Source: Halapricum salinum
GTDB lineage: Archaea; Halobacteriota; Halobacteria; Halobacteriales; Haloarculaceae
DNA: 64,000 bases
Direction of reading: 5' to 3'
NCBI RefSeq assembly: GCF_004799665.1
Contig: NZ_CP031310.1
Location: forward strand, 2,906,887-2,970,886
Shown: piece after piece, positions 15,810-24,422 of the stretch
How positions within the stretch are numbered: the first letter of the stretch is position 1
Layout of the letters: each line of letters starts with the position of its first letter
Position numbers and translations under genes: made by a program
Notes under the pieces: model-generated
Database searches by the model: none
What the model saw: only the letters and a program-made list of their open reading frames with translations
What the model was told of the DNA's origin: nothing

Positions 15810-17951
15810 TTAGATCTGTGTGAGCGTCCAGACCTGACTGTCGCCGCCGTGTTCGGATTGCTGTTGGACGGTGTCGCCGTTAGCAGTGCCCATCGCTTCT
15901 GCGACCTTGTCGCTGTGTCGTGCTCGAAGGAGGAAGCCACCGTCGACCGACTCGATCGACCACTGCTGGTTGGCGTTGCCGAAGTAGTCCCACTGGTGGA
16001 CGTTCGCACCGTCCTGGGTCGCGCTCGTGCCACCGGAGACGTCCAGACACTTGCCGCTGGTGTGGTTCGGCGTCAGGCGGTAGTAGCCGTCGCCCGTCGC
16101 CTCCGCGGTCCAGTGCTGATTGTCGCCTTCGAGGTAATCCCAGACGTGGACGTTCGCGCCGTTGTCCGTCGAGACCCCCGAGACGTCGAGGGCTTTCCCG
16201 CTGGCGACGTTCTGGATGGCGTAGGTCGCGCCGTCCTGGACGGTCGTGCCACCGCCGCTGTCGCCGCCGCTGTCGCCGCCGTCGTCGCCGCCACTGCCGC
16301 CAGTAAAGCCGTCGGACCAGCCGTTGAACGACGGCGAGGGGTTGTCGCTGGTGTGGTTGTCACCGGACTCCCAGACCTCACCGGCGCCGCCCGAGGGACC
16401 GCGTCGGACCTTCCACTCGAACGACCCCGTATCGGCGAGGCTCACTTCCCAGGTGTCGCCGCTCGGGTTGGTCCCCTCGATTCCGCCGCCCCAGTTGGTG
16501 AGGGTACTCGTGCTACCGGTGAAGTACACCGACTCGCCGCTTCCGGTCGGAGCCTGGATCTGCAGCGTCGTCCCAGTGGTGTCGTCGCCGCCGCTGCCGT
16601 CGTCACCACCGCTGCCGTCGTCGCCGCCGCCACCGTCGACGCAGGCCGTCGAGAGGACGACGTACTCCTGTGCCGGGACCGAGACCTGGACGTATCCGTC
16701 GCCGTTGGTGGTGGCGTTGCCGACGGTGCCCGTACAGTCGGCCAGTTCGGTGTTCGCGCCGAAGCCGGTCTGGACCCACTGGCTGCGCGAGCTGGAGCCG
16801 ATGTTGATCGCGACGAGTCCGTCACCGCGCTCGAAGACGTACAGATCGCTGTCGACGTGTCGAGTCGTCGCCGTCCCCGAGAGGACGTTCCGGCGGATCC
16901 ACAGCAGATTCGAGATGTCGCTGTCGTCGATCGCGCGCCGGTGGTTGTAGACTCTGGGGTAGCCCTCGTATGTGAGGATGTACGCGTACGCGAGGCGTTC
17001 GTACTCCGGCGGGCCCTGGTCGTGGTTGGAGACGAACGTCATCGCCTGGGTGGCCGACTGATTGACCATGCCCGCCCCTTCCAGGGCGTTCATGTCGCCG
17101 CCGCTGTGGAAGACGTTCTCGCGCATCGTGAAGTACAGCGCGTAGTCGGTGACGGACATGCCCGTGTTGGCGTAGCTCTGATTGACCGAGAGGTCTCCGT
17201 CGAGCACTTCGCCGACCTTGTAGAGGCCGAACTCGTCGGCCCACTGGTTGGCGTAATCCCGGAAGAACCACTCGGGCATGTGCTTGGCCGCGTCGAAGCG
17301 GACCCCGTCGACGCCCAGGTTGGCGTACTTCGCGAGGTAGTTGTACAGTTCCCCGCGGACGTACGACGAGGACTGATCGAGGTCACGCAGGCCGACGAGC
17401 CAGCAGTCCTCGACCGATTCGGGATCGTTGTAGTTGATCGAACAGCTCGGGTGGAGGTCCTGGCTGCTAAAGCGTGGGATGTCGTCCATCGACACCTGCC
17501 GATCGAAGTAATCCCCACCCGCTGCGAGGTGGTTCATAACGGCGTCGGCGATGACGTCGAGGCCCTGATTGTGGGCCTCGTCCACCATCGCCTGGTATTC
17601 GGCTTCGGTGCCGAACACGCTGTCGAAGTTCGTGAAGTCGATGGGCTGATAGCCCAGCGGCTGGTGATAGACGAACTGGTCGCTGTCGCGTTCGTACTCG
17701 TACAGGCGGCTGAACTGGGCGGGCGGGACCTGGATCGCGTCGTAGCCCGCGTCCGCGACTGCAGAGAGGTTGTTTGTGATGGTACTCCAGTCGGTGTGAT
17801 AGTACTGGTAGACGGCGCTGTCACCGATCGCTGCTGACGCAGATCCGCTGAGCGAACTGCTGCCAACCGCAACGGCGCCGAGTGCCCCCAGCCCCTTCAA
17901 CACGTTCCGACGAGTCTGCGATTTACTACTGATGTGGTCTTTCCCCGACAT
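15810..17951 (-). CDS. Secreted alpha-amylase (GH13) with CBM20-like and ricin-type lectin domains
   Basis: The largest of the four amylases (713 aa). A Tat signal (QTRRNVLKG at 12-20) is followed by the GH13 barrel with DAVMNH (136-141), VRFDAAKH with nucleophile Asp220, GEVL with Glu248 and SNHD with Asp311. An Asp/Gly-rich linker (about 440-460) leads to a roughly 90-residue domain whose pattern of NWGG, W-E-V, FEWKV and VWESGDNHT fits a CBM20-type starch-binding module. A second Asp/Gly linker (about 551-570) leads to a ricin B-type domain (571-713) whose last lobe is degenerate (QVW). Two carbohydrate-binding modules suggest an enzyme for raw or particulate starch. Confidence 0.9.
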   Translation of the reverse strand: MSGKDHISSKSQTRRNVLKGLGALGAVAVGSSSLSGSASAAIGDSAVYQYYHTDWSTITNNLSAVADAGYDAIQVPPAQFSRLYEYERDSDQFVYHQPLGYQPIDFTNFDSVFGTEAEYQAMVDEAHNQGLDVIADAVMNHLAAGGDYFDRQVSMDDIPRFSSQDLHPSCSINYNDPESVEDCWLVGLRDLDQSSSYVRGELYNYLAKYANLGVDGVRFDAAKHMPEWFFRDYANQWADEFGLYKVGEVLDGDLSVNQSYANTGMSVTDYALYFTMRENVFHSGGDMNALEGAGMVNQSATQAMTFVSNHDQGPPEYERLAYAYILTYEGYPRVYNHRRAIDDSDISNLLWIRRNVLSGTATTRHVDSDLYVFERGDGLVAINIGSSSRSQWVQTGFGANTELADCTGTVGNATTNGDGYVQVSVPAQEYVVLSTACVDGGGGDDGSGGDDGSGGDDTTGTTLQIQAPTGSGESVYFTGSTSTLTNWGGGIEGTNPSGDTWEVSLADTGSFEWKVRRGPSGGAGEVWESGDNHTSDNPSPSFNGWSDGFTGGSGGDDGGDSGGDSGGGTTVQDGATYAIQNVASGKALDVSGVSTDNGANVHVWDYLEGDNQHWTAEATGDGYYRLTPNHTSGKCLDVSGGTSATQDGANVHQWDYFGNANQQWSIESVDGGFLLRARHSDKVAEAMGTANGDTVQQQSEHGGDSQVWTLTQI

Positions 17952-17975
17952 CGAGTAAACGAAAGAGAGGGGGGC

Positions 17976-17999
17976 CTATAAACTATTTTGAATATTCAA
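17976..17999 (-). promoter_or_regulatory. Putative promoter with 12-bp palindrome upstream of third amylase gene
   Basis: Reading toward the amylase start at 17951, the block contains the perfect palindrome TTGAATATTCAA (17988-17999). It is followed by GTTTATAGG (complement of 17976-17984), a good TATA box 25-33 nt before the start codon. The palindrome lies where a BRE or an activator/operator site would be. It is not the same sequence as the palindrome upstream of the second amylase gene. Confidence 0.45.
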
Positions 18000-18089
18000 T
18001 ATCATATTCTAACATATACAAAGCTAATTAAATACAATTTAGAAGAGTAGTGAAAGAATAACAGCCGAACAGCGACGAGTCGGTCGGCC

Positions 18090-19385
18090 TCAGGGAGCGT
18101 AACAGACCCAGCCAGTCGGCGGAATCCAGAGTTTGACCCAGGAGTCGCTGTTGGTCGTCACGTCACCCGCGTTGCCCGAATAGTCGTTGAGCGTCCGGTT
18201 CGCGCCGATGCCGGTGTAGACCCACTTGGACTTCCAGCTGTTGGTGCGGTTGAGCCCAACGAGGAGGTTGCCCTGACGCTCGAAGACGTACAGGTCACGT
18301 CCCGAGTGGCGCGTCACGGCCGAGCCGTTCGCGAGGTTCCGGCGAATCCACAGCAGGTTCGTGATGTCGCTGTCGTAGATGCCGATCCGGTGGTTGTACA
18401 CGCGTGGATACCCCTCGTAGGTGAGAATGTAGGCGTAGGCCAGCTTCTCGTACTGGGGCGGCCGGCTGTCGTGATTCGAGACGAAGGTCATCGCCCCGAA
18501 GGGATTCTGATCGACGTAGCCGCCGTTGTCCAGTGCCGAGAGGTCGCCGTTCTGGTGGAAGGCGTCCTCTTTCATCGTGTAGTACAGCGGGTAGTCCGTC
18601 ACCGACTGGCCGGTCTGGGCGTAGCCGTCACAGACACTCGTTGCGCCGTTGAGGACTTCCCCCACCTTGTAGAGACCGTGGTTGTCCGCCCACTGGTTGG
18701 CGAAGTCGCTGAAGAACCACTCGGGCATGTGCTTTGCCGCGTCGAAGCGAATCCCGTCGACGCCGAGCCCGGCGTACTTGTCGACGTAGTCTTTGAGTTG
18801 CCCGCGAACGTAACTGGACTCCTGTTCGAGGTCCGGCAATCCGACGAGGTCACCGTTCTCGACCGACCACGGATCGGAATAGTCGATCGCCCCGTTGTGA
18901 TGGAAGTCCGGATAACTAAAGTACGGGAAATCGTAGCCGACGCCCGCCGCCATGTGGTTCATGACGGCGTCGGCGATGACGTCCAGGCCCTGATTGTGAG
19001 CCTCGTCGACCATCTGCTGGTACTCCCACTCGGTGCCGAACTCGCTGTCGAAGTTCTTGTGGTTGATCGGCTGGTATCCCAGCGGCGTCTGGAACTTCTC
19101 ACTGTCGTACTGCCGCTCTGACCACGAGAGCTTACTCTCCTGGGCCGGCGGGACCTGAATCGCGTCGTAGCCCGCACTGGCTACGTCCGAGAGGCTGTTC
19201 CGAACGTCGTTCCATCGGGTGTGATAGAACTGGTAGACGGCGCTATCACCGATCGCTGCGCTGGCCGTCCCGCTCGCCATCGCCCCGGTCGCTGTGGCCG
19301 CACCTGCTGCTCCGATGCCTTTCAATACGTCTCGACGAGAGAACTTTCCGTTCCCCCGAATGTTGTGCCCCAACATCCACGTCAA
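18090..19385 (-). CDS. Secreted alpha-amylase (GH13) without binding domain, fourth paralog
   Basis: A 431-aa preprotein limited to a Tat signal (SRRDVLKG at 16-23), the GH13 barrel and a short C-terminal beta domain. Catalytic regions are ADAVMNH (138-144), IRFDAAKH with nucleophile Asp215, GEVL with Glu243 and SNHD with Asp306. Large parts of the barrel match the paralog at 13895 almost residue for residue. It ends at WVCYAP, where the other three go on into linkers and lectin domains. Either it represents the ancestral single-domain form or it lost the lectin. It is the first gene of the cluster in the direction of transcription, and it has its own promoter. Confidence 0.92.
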   Translation of the reverse strand: MTWMLGHNIRGNGKFSRRDVLKGIGAAGAATATGAMASGTASAAIGDSAVYQFYHTRWNDVRNSLSDVASAGYDAIQVPPAQESKLSWSERQYDSEKFQTPLGYQPINHKNFDSEFGTEWEYQQMVDEAHNQGLDVIADAVMNHMAAGVGYDFPYFSYPDFHHNGAIDYSDPWSVENGDLVGLPDLEQESSYVRGQLKDYVDKYAGLGVDGIRFDAAKHMPEWFFSDFANQWADNHGLYKVGEVLNGATSVCDGYAQTGQSVTDYPLYYTMKEDAFHQNGDLSALDNGGYVDQNPFGAMTFVSNHDSRPPQYEKLAYAYILTYEGYPRVYNHRIGIYDSDITNLLWIRRNLANGSAVTRHSGRDLYVFERQGNLLVGLNRTNSWKSKWVYTGIGANRTLNDYSGNAGDVTTNSDSWVKLWIPPTGWVCYAP

Positions 19386-19397
19386 TCATAATTCGTG

Positions 19398-19422
19398 GGG
19401 GTATATATCACTATTTTACCCC
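19398..19422 (-). promoter_or_regulatory. Inverted repeat around the TATA region of the fourth amylase gene
   Basis: GGGGTA (19398-19403) and TACCCC (19417-19422) form a 6-bp inverted repeat with a 13-nt A/T-rich centre that includes TATATA. It is placed 13-37 nt upstream of the start at 19385. This is a plausible operator overlapping the core promoter. The other amylase promoters do not carry the same repeat, so common regulation through this site is not indicated. Confidence 0.35.
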
Positions 19423-19521
19423 ATCCTATAATTTTGATTAGTCAATACAATTGTAATCTTGTGACTGACAAAGTATCAACAGCCACAGTGGGGAATTTTT
19501 GATCGAACGGCCAGATTTCAG

Positions 19522-20778
19522 TCAGGGGAAGACGCCGGCTTCCTCGGCGGCGTCGAGAACGCGTTGGATCGAGACGACGTACATCGCCGTCCGGAAGTTC
19601 GGCGTCTCACGGTCTTCGTAGGCACTCGTCAGGTCGTCGAAGGCCTCGGTGATTATTCGTTCAAGTTCCTCGTTGACGCGCTCTTCCGTCCACGCAAACC
19701 GCTGGCGATTCTGGACCCACTCGAAGTACGAGACAGTGACGCCGCCGGCGTTGGCGAGGATGTCGGGGAAGACGTGGACGTCACGCTCGGCCAGGACGTC
19801 GTCGGCGTTCGGCGTCAGTGGGCCGTTGGCCGCTTCGACGACGATATCGGCGCTGACGTCCTCTGCGAGATCGGCGTCGATCGCGTTCTCCAATGCCGCC
19901 GGGATCAGGACGTCGACGTCCAGTGTCAGTAGTTCCTCGTTGGTCAGTTCCCGGTTCGCGCCGTCGTATCCAGTGACGCTGCCCGTCTCGTTCTTGAACT
20001 GCTTGACGGCCCCGACGTCCAACCCGTCGGGGTCGTAGACCGCGCCGCTGGAGTCGCTGACGGCGACCACGTCAGCGCCCTGGCCGTCGAGGAGTCGCGC
20101 TGCGACCGAGCCGGCGTTACCGTAGCCCTGCACGGCAACGGTCGCATCTTCGATGTCTCGGTCGAGATACCCGAAGGCTTCCCGTGTGACGATACTGACC
20201 GACCGTCCCGTGGCCTCGACCCGACCGGCGCTGCCGCCGCTCTCGATGGCCTTGCCCGTGACGACGCCCGGTTCGGTCGTGTTTTCGAGCGTCTCGTAGG
20301 TGTCTTTGATCCAGTTCATCTCCCGCTGGCCGGTGTTGACGTCCGGCGCGGGGATGTCCCGGTCCTCACCGATGATCGGCCGGAGTTCCTCGGCGAAGGC
20401 CCGAGTGATCCGCTCCAGTTCCGAGTCGCTGTACTGGTCGGGATCGATCTCGATGCCGCCTTTGCCGCCGCCGTAGGGGATATTGACGGCTGCACACTTG
20501 TAGACCATCCACCCCGAGAGGGCCTTGACTTCGGCCCGGGAGACGTGGGGGTGGTACCTTATTCCACCCTTATAGGGGCCGCGATCGCCGTTGAACTGCG
20601 ACCGGTAGGCCCTGAACGTCTCGATCGATCCGTCGTCCATCTCGACCGATAACGTCGTTTCGAGGACACGCTCGGGTTGTTTGAGCCGTTCGAGCATGCC
20701 GGGATCGACGTCGAGGTAGGCCGCCGCGTCGTCGATCTGTTCCTGCAGACTCTCGAACGGGTTGACCTCGTCTGCCAT
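19522..20778 (-). CDS. Glu/Leu/Phe/Val dehydrogenase, probably glutamate dehydrogenase
   Basis: Interconverts glutamate with 2-oxoglutarate and ammonia using NAD(P). The 418-aa length is standard for the hexameric class I enzymes. The signature [12 protein letters not shown] contains the catalytic lysine, and [17 protein letters not shown] is the coenzyme-binding Rossmann loop. The [11 protein letters not shown]-type segment ([18 protein letters not shown]) matches the family. Cofactor preference cannot be settled by eye. The neighbouring gene encodes a CitE-type C-C lyase. In haloarchaea both enzyme types take part in the methylaspartate route for acetyl-CoA assimilation, but here this is only a contextual hint. 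Confidence 0.92.
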   Translation of the reverse strand: MADEVNPFESLQEQIDDAAAYLDVDPGMLERLKQPERVLETTLSVEMDDGSIETFRAYRSQFNGDRGPYKGGIRYHPHVSRAEVKALSGWMVYKCAAVNIPYGGGKGGIEIDPDQYSDSELERITRAFAEELRPIIGEDRDIPAPDVNTGQREMNWIKDTYETLENTTEPGVVTGKAIESGGSAGRVEATGRSVSIVTREAFGYLDRDIEDATVAVQGYGNAGSVAARLLDGQGADVVAVSDSSGAVYDPDGLDVGAVKQFKNETGSVTGYDGANRELTNEELLTLDVDVLIPAALENAIDADLAEDVSADIVVEAANGPLTPNADDVLAERDVHVFPDILANAGGVTVSYFEWVQNRQRFAWTEERVNEELERIITEAFDDLTSAYEDRETPNFRTAMYVVSIQRVLDAAEEAGVFP

Positions 20779-20848
20779 ACCCCCAACTGACAGCCAGGAC
20801 GGGCAAAAGAATGTCGACGTGAGTGTCTACTGGGATCGTCTCCCCAGG

Positions 20849-21697
20849 TCAGGCCAGCTCCCAGGCGTCGCCGGCCTGCGCCCGCGCCCGGATTCGTTCT
20901 GCCTGCCGGATCTGGGGTGCGTCGATCATCTCGCCGTCGAGGACGAACACCGCCCGATCTGGGTGGTCGCCTGCAGCGTCGAGAATTCGGCGCGCCCACT
21001 CGATTCGCTCTCGTGAGGGCGTGAACGCCTCGTTTATTACGGTAACCTGATCAGGGTGCAGCGCCATCTTCCCGTCGTAGCCCAGTTGCAGGGCGAATTC
21101 GGCGTCCTCCCGAAGTCCTTCTAGATCTCCATAGTCGGGGTAGTGCGTGTCGATCGCGTCGATTCCGGCCGCACTGGCCGCGAGGACCGCCTGTGAGCGG
21201 GCGGCGAGCACCTCTGTCCCTTCGTCGGTCCGCAACGCGCCGATATCACCGGCCAGGTCCTCGGCGCCAAACAGGAGCGCGTCAGTCGACTCGACAGCGG
21301 CGATCTCCTCGGCGTGGAGGACGCCCGCCGCGGACTCGATCAGCGCGAGGATCGGCAACTCGATGTCGTGTTCGCACACCTGTGCCGCCAGTGTCTCGAC
21401 GGCTTGTGCGCCGTCGACTTTCGGGAGCATGACGCTATCCGGGCGCGAATCGGGACCGAGTACGCCGTCGAGGTCCGCCTCGGCCGTCTCTGGATCGGCG
21501 TTTACCCGCAGGCAGACTTCACAGTCTGGATCGATCGACCGGAGCGTCTGCCGCGCCGTCTCTCGGGCCTCCTTTTTGGCGTCTGGGGCGACTCCGTCTT
21601 CGAGGTCGAAGACGACCACGTCGGCGTCCATCTCGACGGCTTTGCGCTGCATCTCGGCTCGGTCGCCGGGCGTGAATAGAACGCTCCGTCTGACCAT
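20849..21697 (-). CDS. HpcH/HpaI-CitE family lyase ((beta-methyl)malyl-CoA lyase-like)
   Basis: A 282-aa TIM-barrel lyase of the CitE branch. It has RRSVLFTPGDRAEM at the start, VVVFDLEDGVAP at 27-38, Arg64 in CLRVNA, the metal-binding Glu121 in LIESAAG and Asp147 in FGAEDLAGDIG. Mg2+-dependent enzymes of this type cleave malyl-CoA, beta-methylmalyl-CoA or citramalyl-CoA. Haloarchaea use such lyases in the methylaspartate cycle, and the adjacent glutamate dehydrogenase fits that setting. Start 21697 was chosen because the beta-1 strand motif follows directly; an upstream in-frame Met adds 16 residues unlike the family. Confidence 0.85.
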   Translation of the reverse strand: MVRRSVLFTPGDRAEMQRKAVEMDADVVVFDLEDGVAPDAKKEARETARQTLRSIDPDCEVCLRVNADPETAEADLDGVLGPDSRPDSVMLPKVDGAQAVETLAAQVCEHDIELPILALIESAAGVLHAEEIAAVESTDALLFGAEDLAGDIGALRTDEGTEVLAARSQAVLAASAAGIDAIDTHYPDYGDLEGLREDAEFALQLGYDGKMALHPDQVTVINEAFTPSRERIEWARRILDAAGDHPDRAVFVLDGEMIDAPQIRQAERIRARAQAGDAWELA

Positions 21698-21780
21698 GCC
21701 GCTCGTAGGCAGGCCGGCGGTAAAGGGATTCGCGTGGACCCCCACAAGAGGTTTCCCGGCATGTAGCGTACCACCAGTCG

Positions 21781-22998
21781 ATGAACGACGACGACATCGT
21801 CGTCGCCGAGGACGGGACCGCCCTCCCGGCGGTCGACGTCCTGACCGGCCGGGGCTTCATCACGGGCAAGTCCGGCAGCGGCAAATCCAACACGGCAAAC
21901 GTCGTCGTCGAAGGCTTGCTGGAAGCCGATCACTCGCTGTTGATCGTCGACATCGATGGCGAGTACTGGGGCCTGAAAGAGCGCTACAGCATCCTCCACG
22001 CCGGCGGTGGCGGGAGATGCGACGTCACTGTCGACGAGCGCGACGCCGAGACGCTCGTCGACATCGCGCTCGACGGCCAGCCCGTGATCCTCGACCTCTC
22101 GGGCTATCTCCGTGCAGAGGAGTCGGCGGCCGTTCTCGAAGCCGTCCTCGAACGGCTGTTCAGACGCGAGACGGAAGTTCGAAAGCCGTTTCTGCTCGTC
22201 GTCGAGGAAATCCACGAGTTCGTCCCCCAGAAGGGGAGCCGCGACGACGTCGGCGACGTCCTCTTGCAGATCGCCAAACGCGGCCGCAAACACGGCCTCG
22301 GGCTGCTCGGCCTCTCACAGCGGCCCGCAGCCGTCGACAAGGACTTCGTGACCCAGTGTGACTGGATGGTCTGGCACAAGCTCACCTGGGACAACGATAC
22401 GGACGTCGTCCGGCGGCTGCTCGGCACGGACGCCGCAGAGACGATCACGGACTTCGAGCCCGGCGAGGCGTACCTGCGAACCGACTGGACCGACGAGACT
22501 CGCCGGATACACTTCCGCGAGAAGCGCACCTACGACGCCGGGACGACCCCGGGGATGAGCGATTCTGATCCCCCGTCGCTGGTCGACGTGGACAAAGCGA
22601 TTCTGAAACGATTCGACCGTGAGGACCCGGAACCAGCGAACGAGTCCGGGGACGACTCGGCGGAGCCGACAGCGCCGGGAGCGACAGCGACCCAGCCGAC
22701 GGCGAGTACGTCGACGACCTCCGACGGCGGGACGGCCAGCGCGACTCCTCGATCACGAACCAGCGCCGAGGAGACTGCTGTGGACATGCTCGTGGAGTTC
22801 GCGTTCATGCTGGCCCATCTCGCGGTCCGGGCGGTCCAGGCGAGCGTCCGTGGCCTCCGCCGGGCCGAAGATCGGGCCGTCGACGCCGTCACACAGCGGC
22901 TCGACGACAGGGGATGGTCCTCTCTCCCCGTTCGGTTGGTACTCCGCGTGGTCCTCGTGCTCGCAGTAATAGTGGCAATCGTTTTCACCACGGCCTGA
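21781..22998 (+). CDS. HerA/DUF87-like ATPase with C-terminal membrane segment
   Basis: The 405-aa protein has a Walker A motif GKSGSGKS (29-36), a Walker B FLLVVEEIHEF and a sensor region AKRGRKHGLGLLGLSQRPAAVDKDFV, as in HerA/FtsK-related DUF87 ATPases. The ATPase core of about 270 residues is followed by a disordered Glu/Thr/Ser-rich linker (about 270-325), an amphipathic helix region and one hydrophobic segment at the very C-terminus (about 383-402). That tail should anchor it to the membrane, so it may act as a DNA or protein translocase at the membrane. It is divergent from the lyase gene and followed after 12 nt by a small membrane protein gene. Confidence 0.8.
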   Translation: MNDDDIVVAEDGTALPAVDVLTGRGFITGKSGSGKSNTANVVVEGLLEADHSLLIVDIDGEYWGLKERYSILHAGGGGRCDVTVDERDAETLVDIALDGQPVILDLSGYLRAEESAAVLEAVLERLFRRETEVRKPFLLVVEEIHEFVPQKGSRDDVGDVLLQIAKRGRKHGLGLLGLSQRPAAVDKDFVTQCDWMVWHKLTWDNDTDVVRRLLGTDAAETITDFEPGEAYLRTDWTDETRRIHFREKRTYDAGTTPGMSDSDPPSLVDVDKAILKRFDREDPEPANESGDDSAEPTAPGATATQPTASTSTTSDGGTASATPRSRTSAEETAVDMLVEFAFMLAHLAVRAVQASVRGLRRAEDRAVDAVTQRLDDRGWSSLPVRLVLRVVLVLAVIVAIVFTTA

Positions 22999-23010
22999 GC
23001 ACCCAGAGCC

Positions 23011-23421
23011 ATGAGCAAGCGAGAGGCGGTCGTCCGCGGAGCCGGGCTGGTCGCGGCCTCGACGGTGATCGTGACGGTCGCGTTCGTCGGGCTGCTCGCG
23101 GTCGTCTCCGGCGAAACGTCGGGACTGGCCGATCGGTTTCCCTTCTACGTCGTCGTGTTGAGTAGCGCGTTCACCGCGCTGATCCTCACGCTCGAACGCT
23201 ATCTCGCCGACGGGCGGAACATCCTCCTGACGGCGGTCGTGCTCTCGATCACGATCGCAATCGTCGTCGGACTCGACGTCGAAGGAATCCTGTTCGCGAT
23301 CGAAAATCCGGATCAACTGGTGGCCTCGCGACTGCTCCTCTATCTGCTCGCGGCCGGCTGTCTCTGTACGGGACTGGTCTACTGGAGCGTCCACCACTGG
23401 CGGGAATTTACGGCGTCCTGA
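23011..23421 (+). CDS. Small membrane protein with four predicted helices
   Basis: The 136-aa protein has four hydrophobic stretches (about residues 8-30, 42-60, 67-88 and 105-127) and few charged loops. I do not recognise a family. Because it begins 12 nt after the HerA-like ATPase gene and that ATPase has a membrane tail, the two are probably co-transcribed and might work together. Nothing in the sequence suggests a substrate or channel motif. Confidence 0.7.
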   Translation: MSKREAVVRGAGLVAASTVIVTVAFVGLLAVVSGETSGLADRFPFYVVVLSSAFTALILTLERYLADGRNILLTAVVLSITIAIVVGLDVEGILFAIENPDQLVASRLLLYLLAAGCLCTGLVYWSVHHWREFTAS

Positions 23422-23460
23422 CCAGGGTTTTTATCTTCGCGAACCCGTAGTGTCAGATCG

Positions 23461-23622
23461 ATGCCGTTCATGTCGGACTCGGACTTTTCGGTCCACGACG
23501 ACGACTGTGAGAAACAGGCGAGCGGGTGGATGCCGATCTCTTCGCTCCCGGACGAGGTCTCCGACATCGACGACCTCGACTGTGAGTGCTGGGACGACTA
23601 CGACTCGCTGGCCGAGATCTGA
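23461..23622 (+). CDS. Small acidic 53-aa protein with cysteine pair
   Basis: A 53-codon frame encoding a protein with about one third Asp/Glu and a CEC motif (residues 41-43) plus Cys16. The upstream sequence GGGTTTTTATCTTCGC places a TATA-like box about 30 nt before the ATG, as expected for a leaderless transcript. The stop codon directly abuts the stop of the convergent DsbA-type gene. The composition is that of a real halophilic protein, and its position between two well-defined genes supports it. Function unknown; metal binding by the cysteines is possible. Confidence 0.65.
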   Translation: MPFMSDSDFSVHDDDCEKQASGWMPISSLPDEVSDIDDLDCECWDDYDSLAEI

Positions 23623-24258
23623 TCACTCGCCGACGAGCCGCGCCAGGTGCTCGGGTGGCACCGCGCCGCGGGCGGCGTGCTCACCGTAGACGAACGTCGG
23701 CACGCCTGAGATTCCGAGTTGCTGGCCCTCGGCGAATCGCTCGCGGAGTTCGGCTTCGAGCTGCTCGTCGGTGATCGCGTCCCGGACTGGCTCGGGGTCG
23801 ACGCCGACGTCCTCGGACAGTTCGGCGATGACCTCGGGATTCTCGATGTTCCGCCCGTCGCGCCAGTAGGCCGCGAACAGCCCCTCGTAGAACGCGCGTG
23901 ACGTCTCGGCTGACTCCGTCTGCTCGACGAACAGCGACGCCTGCTGGGCGTCCCAGGAGTCGACGTCGGGGACGTCCTCGAAGTCGCGCATCTCGACGTC
24001 GTACTTCTCGCGCAGCCGCTGGACGTTCTGTTTGGCCTGCTCGAAGTACGCCTCGTCCTTGCCGTCGTCGACGTCCTCGCGGATGCGTCCATCCGGCGCG
24101 CGCTTGTACCCACGAAGATCGAACTGCCGCCACTGGACCTCCGGTGGGTTCTCGGCCGATTCGAGGTACTCTTGGAGTGACGCCCTGCCGAGATAGCAGA
24201 ACGAGCAGACGGGATCGGCGTAGACTGTAAGTGTCGCTGTCGTCTTCGTGGTCGCCAT
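23623..24258 (-). CDS. DsbA-family (FrnE-like) thiol oxidoreductase
   Basis: A 211-aa thioredoxin-fold protein with the active-site C-x2-C in DPVCSFCYLG (Cys18, Cys21), a helical insertion and the cis-Pro loop GISGVPTFVYG. This fits the DsbA/FrnE/2-hydroxychromene-2-carboxylate isomerase family. No signal peptide is present, so it should act in the cytoplasm as a dithiol-disulfide oxidoreductase or isomerase. Start 24258 was chosen because the longer in-frame extension runs into the repeat array upstream. The gene lies downstream of mqo on the same strand, with that array between them. Confidence 0.85.
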   Translation of the reverse strand: MATTKTTATLTVYADPVCSFCYLGRASLQEYLESAENPPEVQWRQFDLRGYKRAPDGRIREDVDDGKDEAYFEQAKQNVQRLREKYDVEMRDFEDVPDVDSWDAQQASLFVEQTESAETSRAFYEGLFAAYWRDGRNIENPEVIAELSEDVGVDPEPVRDAITDEQLEAELRERFAEGQQLGISGVPTFVYGEHAARGAVPPEHLARLVGE

Positions 24259-24302
24259 GTCTCCACGAACGGACTCGACGGCCAAAAGTTGGCTGCTGTG
24301 TG

Positions 24303-24422
24303 CAGCGTCGCTCGACTGAACCCTTCGCACATAAACGTGCTCACGAGCCGGCCGTCGACAAGTCAGGTCTCCCGGCTGGGCTGGCTGCGCATGAACGCGC
24401 AGTCGTGCCGGCCGTCGACAAT
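24303..24422 (-). repeat. Tandem ~60-bp structured repeat array II (2 units)
   Basis: On the minus strand two units begin 3 nt after the stop codon of mqo. The GTCGAC anchors at 24414-24419 and 24354-24359 are 60 nt apart. The first unit has the hairpin CTGCGC-GTTCAT-GCGCAG followed by AGCCCAGCCGGGAGA. The second has CTCGTGAGCAC-GTTTAT-GTGCGAA and a decayed tail (GTTCAGTCGAGCGA). Sequence and layout are those of the array at 7048, in the same orientation relative to the preceding gene. The array ends 44 nt upstream of the DsbA-type gene and so lies between two genes of the same direction. Confidence 0.8.

Noticed and set aside
13652-17837. Long plus-strand frames opposite the amylases (497 and 679 codons)
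   Set aside because: They mirror the minus-strand amylase genes, have Val/Arg-rich products without domain motifs, and the minus strand carries complete GH13 catalytic regions.
18090-19385. Truncated pseudogene of an amylase
   Set aside because: Although it lacks the lectin domain of its paralogs, the catalytic domain and C-terminal beta domain are complete, with all catalytic residues and an ordinary stop.
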